A stretch of 64,000 nt of DNA from Flavobacterium sp. (GTDB lineage: Bacteria; Bacteroidota; Bacteroidia; Flavobacteriales; Flavobacteriaceae): positions 62,001 to 126,000 of the forward strand of contig JACMLU010000022.1 in NCBI GenBank assembly GCA_014379405.1, in the 5' to 3' direction. The first letter of the stretch is position 1. Every line of letters starts with the position of its first letter. A program made the position numbers and the translations under genes. Below the pieces are notes generated by a model. The model was not told the DNA's origin, did not search any database, and saw only the letters and a program-made list of their open reading frames with translations. Positions 46,028 to 53,493 of this stretch are shown here, piece by piece.

Positions 46028-48645
46028 TTTCGGAAATGTTTAAAGACCAAAAATAGTCCAATTAAAATCAATAATCCTAGAATATATAAATAATAATTCG
46101 TTGGTTTTTCTGCAGTTTCAATTCCGCCATAATAGACAAATGCACTCCAGTAATAAGGAGATTTTTTGGCATTCGAAATCGATTTGTCTTTTAAGAAATT
46201 CATTTTCGCATTGGCATTGGCATCCAAATAAGATTCGCCGTTTTTGATGTTTTTGTAAAAATCCGTCATAAAAACCGAAGTCGTATAATCGTTTACTTTC
46301 CATAAGGAAAACAACAAATTTTGCGCTCCTGCAAACTGGAATCCTCTGGCAACGCTCATTGCGCCTTCGGATTTGTAAAGTTTACCAATTCCCGTTTCAC
46401 AAGCACTCAAAACCACCAAATCGGGATTGATGTTGAGGTTGTACAGTTCGGAATACAAGATTTCTTGATCATAAAACTTGATGCTGGCAGGTGTTTCGGT
46501 ATCACCGGAAGTAGCGTGTGTGCTCAAATGCAAAATCGAATAATTGGAAGCATTCATTTTAAAATTATCGAAAGTAGCGGTTTTATTTTCGAAAAACTGG
46601 CCGTCGAAATTGCTTTTTATAGATTGCATTTCGGCTTTGGAAAATGTCAATTCGTAATTGGTCTTTTCGAAGACAGGGAAAATGCCAAGAACTGATTTTT
46701 TATCCTTTGAAATAGGTTTTCCATCCAAATAAAATGTTGCCGAATTGTTGTAAGCAATCCTGAAATCGTTAAGTAAATAGTTCATTTGGGCAAAATTCGT
46801 CGTGTTTGATTCTTTGGTAATCAAAGCTTCAAAAGGCAGGAAATTCAATATTCCATCTGGAACAATGATGAGGTTTTGGTAAGTTGCATTTGTTGGCAAT
46901 TTCAACATTTCATAAAGTGAATTACCATAATGATTATAGCCCGAAATATTATCGGTAATTTTATTGGCATCACTAAAATAATCTAAAAACGAGATTATTC
47001 TTGGTGTGGCGGTATGATTATCCCAATAGAAGTCCAGTTTTATTCTTTGTTTTACCAAGGTAAAAATGTACATTTTCTCAAAGCCCGAAAAATACTCCAC
47101 CATAATTGCTTTGTCTTTTTCTAGTTTCGAATACAAGGATTTCAAATCTATATTTTCGGCGGAATTGACTTGATTTTTCAATCTAATTTTCTTTAGCGAA
47201 AGCATCAATTCGTTTTGCTTTTTTATGGCTTCGTTTATTTTTGAAACATTAGCCAAATCACCTTTTTGCTGTTCTTTCACGATTTCATTGTTCCAGTTTT
47301 GGAGTTGCTCCAAATGCAATGTTTCTTCTCTTGAAGCTGTTTTTTTGTTGGAAAGATACCTTTTCAAAACGCCCGATTTTGTTCGTTCCGAAAGCTGGAA
47401 AGCACTTTCTATATTAGCGATTTTATTTTCTTTTTGATACAGAAAAGCATAGATGGAAATACATTTTTCGGTGCGATTTCTAATTCGAATTTGGTTGATG
47501 ATTTTAGAGTTTTCATAGACCAACAAGTTCGAGAATAAATCTTCGATTTGAAACGAAAGGGCATACGCTTCCAACGCTTTTTTGGGTTGGTTTTGTTCCA
47601 ATAAAATGGCTGCCTGCAAGTCCAAAGCGTCCAGCAAAATGGTTTCGGCATAAAGAGAATTGGGATTGGGCAGAATGTTCTTTTTATTGGAATAATTTGG
47701 CATTAAAATCTTGAAAATAGATGCCAATATTGTATTTGCTTCTGATAATTTTTGTTGTTGAAACAACAAATTAGCTTCTTCATAATTGAATTTGGCTAGT
47801 TTTCGAGGTGAAATATTGGGAGTCGCAAAGAAATATTTTTTGGCTTTTTCAAAATAGGAATTGGCTAATTCAATGTTGTGCCATTGGATATTTAATGCAG
47901 ACAAGTTTCGGTAACAATTTGCCAGTGTTTCGGTTTGGGTCTTGTCGGATTGCAATAATTGAATGGCTGTAAAATAGGAGCTTTCCAGTTTTTTGAAAAT
48001 ATTTGGAATAGGTTTTGAAAAGTCTGGATTTTTATAACTTAACACATAATTATTCCCCAAGTTATTGAATAAATTTCCTTTTTGAACGGCCGATAATTTC
48101 TCGGTTTTAATAGTTTTTTCGAGCAAATCAATCGCTTCAATAATCCTGCCCGTGTTTTGATATACATTCGACAAATTTTGAATTGCGGCTATTTTTTGGG
48201 ACTGATTTTTTTCGGCATTGGCAATAAAATAATACTGTTTGATGGTGTTTTCGGCATTGTCGTAATCGCCCATAATCGTGTAAAGATTGCCTAAAGGTTT
48301 CAGGCAATATTCGGTAATGTCGTAATTGGAGAGTTTGTACTTTTGGTAGCTTTGCCAGGCTTTTTCGTAACTCGAAATGGCTTGATTAGTCTTGCCAAAT
48401 TTGTTTTCGTAATACCCTTTATTGCAATTTAGAACAACAATCGCAAGTAGTTCATTCTTGGTTTTTGGCTTGGAATTTTTCCAGAAATCACTATCGGCTT
48501 TGGTCAAGTTTTGCAATCCTTCAACGGTTGGATTTGCGGAATACACGTCAACGGCATTGTAAATTTTATCTTCTGGTGTAAGCGGATTTTGTCCAAAAAC
48601 AGTTAGAGTCGTGAATAGGAGAAGATAAAAAATATTTTTAACCAT
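46024..48645 (-). CDS. TPR-CHAT protein (caspase-like protease), membrane-anchored
   Basis: 873 residues. Signal peptide (MVKNIFYLLLFTTLTVFGQ), about 400 residues of TPR helices, a coiled linker (about 440-490), then a CHAT domain (about 560-835). The catalytic dyad is intact: His710 in LHLSTHA and Cys749 in VLSACETG. A C-terminal membrane helix (YYLYILGLLILIGLFLVF) is followed by a basic stop, so most of the protein should face the periplasm. CHAT proteins are caspase relatives; several act in proteolytic signalling and defence. Its start codon lies inside a dispersed repeat (48640). Substrate unknown. Confidence 0.9.
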   Translation of the reverse strand: MVKNIFYLLLFTTLTVFGQNPLTPEDKIYNAVDVYSANPTVEGLQNLTKADSDFWKNSKPKTKNELLAIVVLNCNKGYYENKFGKTNQAISSYEKAWQSYQKYKLSNYDITEYCLKPLGNLYTIMGDYDNAENTIKQYYFIANAEKNQSQKIAAIQNLSNVYQNTGRIIEAIDLLEKTIKTEKLSAVQKGNLFNNLGNNYVLSYKNPDFSKPIPNIFKKLESSYFTAIQLLQSDKTQTETLANCYRNLSALNIQWHNIELANSYFEKAKKYFFATPNISPRKLAKFNYEEANLLFQQQKLSEANTILASIFKILMPNYSNKKNILPNPNSLYAETILLDALDLQAAILLEQNQPKKALEAYALSFQIEDLFSNLLVYENSKIINQIRIRNRTEKCISIYAFLYQKENKIANIESAFQLSERTKSGVLKRYLSNKKTASREETLHLEQLQNWNNEIVKEQQKGDLANVSKINEAIKKQNELMLSLKKIRLKNQVNSAENIDLKSLYSKLEKDKAIMVEYFSGFEKMYIFTLVKQRIKLDFYWDNHTATPRIISFLDYFSDANKITDNISGYNHYGNSLYEMLKLPTNATYQNLIIVPDGILNFLPFEALITKESNTTNFAQMNYLLNDFRIAYNNSATFYLDGKPISKDKKSVLGIFPVFEKTNYELTFSKAEMQSIKSNFDGQFFENKTATFDNFKMNASNYSILHLSTHATSGDTETPASIKFYDQEILYSELYNLNINPDLVVLSACETGIGKLYKSEGAMSVARGFQFAGAQNLLFSLWKVNDYTTSVFMTDFYKNIKNGESYLDANANAKMNFLKDKSISNAKKSPYYWSAFVYYGGIETAEKPTNYYLYILGLLILIGLFLVFKHFRK

Positions 48646-48668
48646 ATAAGGAATTTAAGGTCATTTAA
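48640..48668. repeat. ACCATATAAGG dispersed repeat, copy at the CHAT start codon
   Basis: AACCATATAAGGAATTTAAGG and the following TCATTTAA nearly match both arms of the inverted repeat at 53370-53444. On the minus strand the element supplies the ATG and upstream leader of the CHAT gene. Confidence 0.7.
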
Positions 48669-48695
48669 ATTTGACTATTTTGAATGTACCATTTT

Positions 48696-50663
48696 CTAAA
48701 ATTTCCAAATGCCATACAACTGAAAATAATTGAAATTATCTTCAAAATTTAGCACATATCTGGCTCCAAAACTTGGACCAATTCTCGCCGCACCAATCGT
48801 TAAATCAAACAACAATCCTGTTTTGAAACTGGTAAAAGATTCTTTTGCAGTTTTGGATTCATTGGCTGTCGAGAGCAACAGTTTGTCGGTTATTCCTTCA
48901 AAAGTTTCTATTTTCAGATTTTGTTCCTGTTTTTCCGAAACATTAAAGTTGGCTTGCAATCCTGCGCCAATTCCGATAAAGTTATTGATGTTGTAACGCA
49001 TCAATACTGGGATTTCCCAATTAATATTGCTGTTTTCCATCGAAGTTGTAGTGCGTTGCAATTGGCGAACGCCATTGGCATTTTGAACAGTTGTCTCCGT
49101 TGTTGTCGTTGTTCCATCATAAGAATGCAAGCTATTCACGAACTCGGCTTGCCAATAATAACGATAGGATTTAAATGGCGAAACTGTGGCTCCCACAAAA
49201 TAACTTTTGGAATTTTCTAAATCGGAATAGAAATTATAACCTGCTTTGGCTCCAACGGAAATTCCCGGACTGAATCGGGTAGTGGCGTAATTGGTGATTA
49301 TGGGTTCGTTTTTGTCGAAAATAATGGCGGTTCTGCTTTTGGTATTTACTTTGTGAAAGTCTTTGTTGAACTTCATCGAATACTTGACAAAGCCTTTGGT
49401 GCTGTCTTTTTCTTTAACATTTTTCTGCTCGCTTCCCGGTAAATAGATATTTTTGAAAGTAAAGAATATCTGTTTTTGTTTGATGATGGTGTCCAAACAA
49501 CTCGTTGTAGGTTCTTCGTCTTTTGGACAAATAGGGCATTTTGGATACATATCTTCTATTTGGAAAGTCTTTTTGTCGAACATATCCGGAATGTCGGTTT
49601 CCAGTCGAATCATTCTGGCTGGTCCTTCGCCATTGTTCTGGAAACGCGTTTTGAAATTGACTCTTTTGAATCGTACCAATCTATAATTCATAAAACTTCC
49701 GTTGGAACCCATTTTGTTGGGGTCGTGTGAAGTCACTATTTCCATTTCGAGGTTTTTGACTTTGTGGTTTTTAAAACTTCTGTTCGGGACAAAAACACTT
49801 CGCATTGTTACGGTGGCGCTCGTGTCTTTTATCATTTCGGGCGTGGTTTTGTGGGTAAAAAACACGTTACGGGTTTCGCCTGGATTCACGGCGTCAAATT
49901 CTAGAATAGTTACGTTTTTGTATGTTTTGTGAGCATCCAATAAAGTGGCGTCTAAATCTTCCTGGGATGTGGTGGTTCTGTATTTTTTGGTTGTTGCCAA
50001 AGCATTTTCAGAAGCCAAATACGAATCCGAGTTTTCTGAATCATTCGTCGAAGCGACTAGATTTTCTTTCACTTCTCGTTCTTCAGCATACGTCCTGAAA
50101 TCGACCAATTCGAAGTTGTTGTTTTTGAATTGTTTTTCGTTGTAGAAAAGGTATAATTTTCCGTCGGAGACGTAGTTTTCCATATTTTGATAACTCACGA
50201 TTACTTCCATTTGCTGGTCGGGAATGGGGTCGGCATTTTTTTGGATGGCCAATCCGTTTTGGTCTTCGATGGAAGCAATGTCTGTATAAACTTCGTCATC
50301 CGAAACTTCGTTGATTGCCACCGTTTTTGGTCGAGTTGCTGGTGGTTTTCCGTTGTCGTAATTGTTGGTTACGGCAAGTCGAGTTTTATAAGTTCCTTTG
50401 TTTTTATAAACGTGTTTGGGTTCGGCTTCTTTGCTGTAATGGCCGTCTCCAAATTCCCATAAATGGGAATAGGAAGGTTTTGGCGCTCCGGCAATCGGTA
50501 TTAAAGGCGGTGTTTCGGGTTTAAATTTTACTGCATTTGCCTTTTGATTATAAGTAATAGTGGCTCTTCGGGTTACGGTATCTTTTACTTTAGTTTGTCC
50601 TTCGACAAGCTCAGGAAGAAAGAAAGATAACAGCAAACAGAAAAGAGATATCAGGTTTTTCAT
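48696..50663 (-). CDS. PKD-domain protein with C-terminal outer-membrane barrel
   Basis: 655 residues with a signal peptide (cut near VEGQTK). A PKD-like domain (about 60-115: HLWEFGDGHYSKEAEPKHVYKNKGTYKTRLAV) is followed by a long middle region with several beta modules and a Cys-rich turn (MYPKCPICPKDEEPTTSCLD). The C-terminal ~190 residues look like a PorT-type barrel (VGAKAGYNFYSDLENSKSYFVG ... FNYFQLYGIWKF). It would sit in the outer membrane with the PKD part in the periplasm. First gene of the leftward operon, 50 bases before the CHAT gene; a role as its partner or sensor is inference. Confidence 0.75.
   Translation of the reverse strand: MKNLISLFCLLLSFFLPELVEGQTKVKDTVTRRATITYNQKANAVKFKPETPPLIPIAGAPKPSYSHLWEFGDGHYSKEAEPKHVYKNKGTYKTRLAVTNNYDNGKPPATRPKTVAINEVSDDEVYTDIASIEDQNGLAIQKNADPIPDQQMEVIVSYQNMENYVSDGKLYLFYNEKQFKNNNFELVDFRTYAEEREVKENLVASTNDSENSDSYLASENALATTKKYRTTTSQEDLDATLLDAHKTYKNVTILEFDAVNPGETRNVFFTHKTTPEMIKDTSATVTMRSVFVPNRSFKNHKVKNLEMEIVTSHDPNKMGSNGSFMNYRLVRFKRVNFKTRFQNNGEGPARMIRLETDIPDMFDKKTFQIEDMYPKCPICPKDEEPTTSCLDTIIKQKQIFFTFKNIYLPGSEQKNVKEKDSTKGFVKYSMKFNKDFHKVNTKSRTAIIFDKNEPIITNYATTRFSPGISVGAKAGYNFYSDLENSKSYFVGATVSPFKSYRYYWQAEFVNSLHSYDGTTTTTETTVQNANGVRQLQRTTTSMENSNINWEIPVLMRYNINNFIGIGAGLQANFNVSEKQEQNLKIETFEGITDKLLLSTANESKTAKESFTSFKTGLLFDLTIGAARIGPSFGARYVLNFEDNFNYFQLYGIWKF
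50599..50615. repeat. CCTTCGACAAGCTCAGG repeat word inside a signal peptide
   Basis: This 17-base word encodes PELVEG in the signal peptide of the PKD protein. From memory the same word is scattered through many bacterial genomes, often inside reading frames; copy number could not be checked here. Confidence 0.5.
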
Positions 50664-50701
50664 AATCGTTACGGTTTGATTAAAGTTCTAAAAATAGAAA
50701 A

Positions 50702-50724
50702 AAGTGGTGAGCAAATCACCACTT
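50702..50724 (-). terminator. terminator of the lipoprotein gene at 50748
   Basis: Perfect 9-base stem AAGTGGTGA / TCACCACTT around a 5-base loop, followed on the minus strand by TTTTTTCTATTTTT. It separates the lipoprotein from the PKD gene, so the latter needs its own promoter or read-through. Confidence 0.85.
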
Positions 50725-50747
50725 CGTTCAAAAAGTTCTATTTTGTA

Positions 50748-51722
50748 TTATTGTATCGCATTGATTGCGGCTACTAATTGGGCTTCGGTTCCGATTGTTG
50801 TTTCAGCCAAAGTGAAGGTGTAAACGTCACCAGCTGCAACTGTTACTGCTTTGATGGCGTATCTCCAGTTGCCGTTATCTTCGGTGGCAAATATCACGTG
50901 ACAAGCCAGTCCTATTGGAATTTGACCGTAATGTTCGCTGAATAATCCAGCTGCTGTGTAAGTGTCAAGTTTGGCAAGAGCGTTTTGACCTTCTCCGTCA
51001 TACGATAAATATATAGCACTGTTTGTATTGTCATATCCGTCAGGAGCATCAGCAAGAATGGTGGTTCTAGGTCTTGGATCGCTGTAGAATTTATCGACAT
51101 TGGTCCATCCAAAGTTGCCAAAAGTCACATAGTAATTGTTTTGCATTGCTTCTACACCACCTTTGCCACCTGTTCCGGCAGGATTTCTTGCATCTGCCCA
51201 AGCCAAGTTTCCTTTGTCATCTATAACTCCGTTCCATAATGTCATTGCTGCATCAATAGCACCAGTTAAATTGGCAGGAACTTTCAATTGTATGGTTCCT
51301 GTTGACACTAAATCAACGCCACCTTGAGAGGCTTTGATGAAAAATTCACCCCCCGATTTCAATAAACTTCTATTGCCGTCAGCCATAATTCCCATTGTAG
51401 GTTTGTTGGTGATAAGCATATTTCCTTTGTCGAAAAGCTCGATATACGTGATGTCGATTGCTCCAGTTACTGGGTTTCCGTTTTTGGTCAATGCATTTCC
51501 GTTTAAGGTGATTACAACGCCTTTTGCAGAAGTCAATGTTATGGTTCCAGTTCCTGCAGTTGTAGTGAAATTTTGTGTGTTTTTTTTGATTCCGGATTGT
51601 GTAATTGCTTTGAATGCAGTTGCAGTTGGAGGTATTGGAGCAATGTCCTCATTGTTTGTACAACTTGTGAAAAAGATTGTTGCTAAAGCTAAAAGTCCGA
51701 TGTTTTTTAAATTCGTTTTCAT
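50748..51722 (-). CDS. hypothetical lipoprotein, probable sigma-factor target
   Basis: 324 residues with a lipobox (LALATIFFTSC, Cys at 21). The mature protein is all-beta in character (GTGTITLTSAKGVVITLNGNAL; VTGAIDITYIELFDKGNMLITN; GTIQLKVPANLTGAIDAAM). The GAI-x-Y/W pattern in the N-terminal ~150 residues resembles envelope proteins of Bacteroidetes with unknown roles. A copy of the GGGTAAC-N17-GATATAAC element ends 40 bases before its start codon, and the sigma gene is divergent, so control by that sigma factor is likely. Confidence 0.7.
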   Translation of the reverse strand: MKTNLKNIGLLALATIFFTSCTNNEDIAPIPPTATAFKAITQSGIKKNTQNFTTTAGTGTITLTSAKGVVITLNGNALTKNGNPVTGAIDITYIELFDKGNMLITNKPTMGIMADGNRSLLKSGGEFFIKASQGGVDLVSTGTIQLKVPANLTGAIDAAMTLWNGVIDDKGNLAWADARNPAGTGGKGGVEAMQNNYYVTFGNFGWTNVDKFYSDPRPRTTILADAPDGYDNTNSAIYLSYDGEGQNALAKLDTYTAAGLFSEHYGQIPIGLACHVIFATEDNGNWRYAIKAVTVAAGDVYTFTLAETTIGTEAQLVAAINAIQ

Positions 51723-51762
51723 AATTTCTAATTTTTAAAATTGGTTATTTATTGTTTTCTAT

Positions 51763-51794
51763 GTTATATCATTTCGGGTTTGATATTGTTACCC
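51763..51794 (-). promoter_or_regulatory. ECF-like promoter element, copy 1 (lipoprotein)
   Basis: On the minus strand GGGTAAC (51788-51794), 17 bases, GATATAAC (51763-51770). The start codon of the lipoprotein is 41 bases beyond. GTAAC-type -35 boxes with an invariant AAC are typical of ECF sigma promoters. Confidence 0.7.
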
Positions 51795-51832
51795 TTTGTT
51801 TTGAATTTTATTTTTTTAATGCAAGTTTCATT

Positions 51833-51864
51833 GTTATATCAACTTGCTGTTTGAAATGTTACCC
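51833..51864 (-). promoter_or_regulatory. ECF-like promoter element, copy 2
   Basis: GGGTAAC (51858-51864), 17 bases, GATATAAC (51833-51840). No good ORF lies at the expected distance; transcription from here would run into copy 1. It may be a remnant of a partly deleted repeat unit, or a second start for the lipoprotein transcript. Confidence 0.65.
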
Positions 51865-51881
51865 TTTGTTTTTGAATTTTT

Positions 51882-51947
51882 TTATCGGGTAATCAATGCC
51901 CAAAGTTTGCTGATGAAAGTGATTCCTATTTTTTTTAAATTTCCCAT
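51882..51947 (-). CDS. unannotated 21-residue cationic hydrophobic peptide
   Basis: ATG at 51947, TAA at 51882-51884. The peptide starts MGNLKKIG and ends KLWALITR: four Lys/Arg... five in total, no acidic residue, a central ITFIS hydrophobic stretch and a Trp. It would form a short amphipathic helix. Its start codon is 41 bases beyond copy 3 of the promoter element, the same distance as the lipoprotein from copy 1. Short ORFs arise by chance in such DNA; the promoter spacing is what makes it credible. A sensor signal, a toxin-like peptide, or a leader are possible roles. Confidence 0.5.
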   Translation of the reverse strand: MGNLKKIGITFISKLWALITR

Positions 51948-51988
51948 AATCTAAAAGTTTTAAAAAGTTCCAAATATTGATTTATACC

Positions 51989-52020
51989 GTTATATCAACT
52001 TGGTTTTATATTTGTTACCC
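51989..52020 (-). promoter_or_regulatory. ECF-like promoter element, copy 3 (small peptide)
   Basis: GGGTAAC (52014-52020), 17 bases, GATATAAC (51989-51996). It overlaps the plus-strand TATATTTG (52007-52014), so occupancy of one promoter should hinder the other. Confidence 0.7.
52007..52014 (+). promoter_or_regulatory. -7 box of the sigma-factor gene
   Basis: TATATTTG matches TAnnTTTG, 39 bases before the sigma start codon; no clear -33 TTTG. Confidence 0.45.
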
Positions 52021-52053
52021 CTTTTTTTACTAATTTCGAAAAAAAGTTTTTTT

Positions 52054-52638
52054 ATGGCTAATGCTACTATTCATCCAGACCAAATTTATATTGATGGACT
52101 TGCCAATAATGATTCGGCGATCATTCAATCTATTTATAAGAAGTTTGTTCCCAAAGTCGTTTCTTATATCAGGAACAATTCGGGCGATGAAGACAAGGCG
52201 CAAGACGTAATTCAGGAAATTATGATTTTGCTTTTCAATCAAGCCAAAGCCAAAAAACTGCAATTGACTTGTCCGTTTGATGCTTATTTTTTTTTATTGT
52301 GTAAAAGAAAATGGCTGAACGAAATAAAAAAATCTTCGAATAAAGGGGTAACAATCGATGAGGATAAGCCATCTATTAATGAATCCACAGAGGAAATGAT
52401 AACAGAAACGGAACTGTTCGACGAAAAACAGCAGCTTTTTGACACGATGTTTCAAAAACTAGGCGACAAATGCCAGGAGTTATTAAAATTGAGTTTCACC
52501 ATCAAATCGATGGAGGAAGTTGCCGAAAAACTCAACGTAACTTATGGTTATGTTCGAAAGAAAAAATCGTTGTGTGTTGGTCAATTAACTCAGTGGATTC
52601 AGGAAACAAATCGCTTTAAATCATTAAAAACGAACTAG
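52054..52638 (+). CDS. ECF-type sigma-70 family RNA polymerase sigma factor
   Basis: 194 residues from the ATG at 52054 (MANATIHPDQI); 18 further codons upstream run through promoter sequence. Region 2 (about 22-90: IQSIYKKFVPKVVSYIRNNSGDEDKAQDVIQEIMILLF) is followed by a linker rich in charged residues and region 4 (about 138-185: KCQELLKLSFTIKSMEEVAEKLNVTYGYVRKKKSLCVGQL). Regions 1 and 3 are absent, as in ECF factors. It is followed after two bases by a TPR protein with an anti-sigma-like front. It probably reads the triple element in its own upstream region. Confidence 0.9.
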   Translation: MANATIHPDQIYIDGLANNDSAIIQSIYKKFVPKVVSYIRNNSGDEDKAQDVIQEIMILLFNQAKAKKLQLTCPFDAYFFLLCKRKWLNEIKKSSNKGVTIDEDKPSINESTEEMITETELFDEKQQLFDTMFQKLGDKCQELLKLSFTIKSMEEVAEKLNVTYGYVRKKKSLCVGQLTQWIQETNRFKSLKTN

Positions 52639-52640
52639 CC

Positions 52641-53363
52641 ATGAACGAGGATCGCTACATAGTATTCGACCAATATCTCGCAAACGAAATGTCTGCCGAA
52701 GAAAAAGTCAACTTCGAAAAACAATTGTCCGAAGACACAGAATTGGCTACAGCTTTTGAAATTTTCAAGGAATTGCATCTTCATTTGGAAAACAAATTTG
52801 GAAATGAAGAGGGATTAAATGTTTTCAAAAAGAATTTAAAGTCAATTTCCAAAGAACATTTCAAAACCAAAAAACCAAAAGTAGTTGCTTTCAAACCTTG
52901 GCAATATGCCATTGCGGCTTCGGTAGCGGTTTTGGTGGGATTGTTTGTTTTTCAAAACATAAACCCATCTTTTGACGATTATAACAATCCAGAAATGGCA
53001 ACTTTCGTCGAAAGAGGCGATGTAAACGAAAATTTGAAATTGGCACAAGACGCATTTAATGCCAAGAATTATAAAACCGCAATTCCGCATTTTGAAGCAA
53101 TTTTACAAGAAAGAAAATCCCCTGAAATTCAATATTTCTATGCAGTTTCGCTATTGGAAGAGAATCAGTTTCAAAAATCCGAAACCAATTTGTCGGAGTT
53201 GAAATCGGGAACTTCAGTTTATAAAAACAAGGCGACTTGGTATTTGGCACTTTCAAAATTGAAACAGAAAGATTATGATTCTTGCAAAGCAATTCTGCAG
53301 ACCATTCCTGACGATTACGAGGATTATGACCAAGTGCAACAACTGTTGAACGAATTGGATTGA
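52641..53363 (+). CDS. anti-sigma-like membrane protein with periplasmic TPR
   Basis: 240 residues. The N-terminal ~45 residues (YIVFDQYLANEMSAEEKVNFEKQLSEDTELATAFEIFKELH) match the front of membrane anti-sigma proteins, without the zinc motif. One membrane helix (about 87-106, WQYAIAASVAVLVGLFVFQN). The outside part carries about three TPR units (NLKLAQDAFNAKNYKTAIPHFEAIL; IQYFYAVSLLEENQFQKSETNLSEL; ATWYLALSKLKQKDYDSCKAIL). It is coupled to the sigma gene. Holding the sigma factor until a periplasmic signal arrives is the simplest reading. Confidence 0.75.
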   Translation: MNEDRYIVFDQYLANEMSAEEKVNFEKQLSEDTELATAFEIFKELHLHLENKFGNEEGLNVFKKNLKSISKEHFKTKKPKVVAFKPWQYAIAASVAVLVGLFVFQNINPSFDDYNNPEMATFVERGDVNENLKLAQDAFNAKNYKTAIPHFEAILQERKSPEIQYFYAVSLLEENQFQKSETNLSELKSGTSVYKNKATWYLALSKLKQKDYDSCKAILQTIPDDYEDYDQVQQLLNELD

Positions 53364-53369
53364 ATATTT

Positions 53370-53444
53370 AACCATATAAGGCATTTAAGTTCATTTAAGT
53401 AATGTTTTCCAAAGCTTATCTGACCTTAAATGCCTTATATGGTT
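53370..53444. repeat. perfect 20-base inverted repeat (ACCATATAAGG element)
   Basis: AACCATATAAGGCATTTAAG (53370-53389) and its exact complement (53425-53444). The right arm extends to match the copy at the CHAT start (GGTC). It is followed by a T run, so it may end the sigma/anti-sigma transcript. Both arms look like single units of a flavobacterial dispersed repeat. Confidence 0.75.
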
Positions 53445-53465
53445 CATTTTTTTGAGCAAGATTGT

Positions 53466-53473
53466 ATCTTTGC
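53466..53473 (+). promoter_or_regulatory. -7 box of the TatD gene
   Basis: TATCTTTG, 20 bases before the start codon; TAnnTTTG consensus. The -33 box is unclear. Confidence 0.45.
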
Positions 53474-53493
53474 TGCTTTAAATAAAGCATACA

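Noticed and set aside
51808..51831. Seven-codon ORF (MKLALKK) just after promoter-element copy 2
   Set aside because: Its ATG lies one base from the GATATAAC box, so it would precede the expected transcript start; more likely debris of a deleted repeat unit.
51763..52020. Reading the triple element as a plus-strand promoter array for the sigma gene
   Set aside because: Only copy 3 is near the sigma start. On the minus strand, copies 1 and 3 both sit about 41 bases from a start codon and the -35-like box has the ECF AAC core, so the minus-strand reading fits better.
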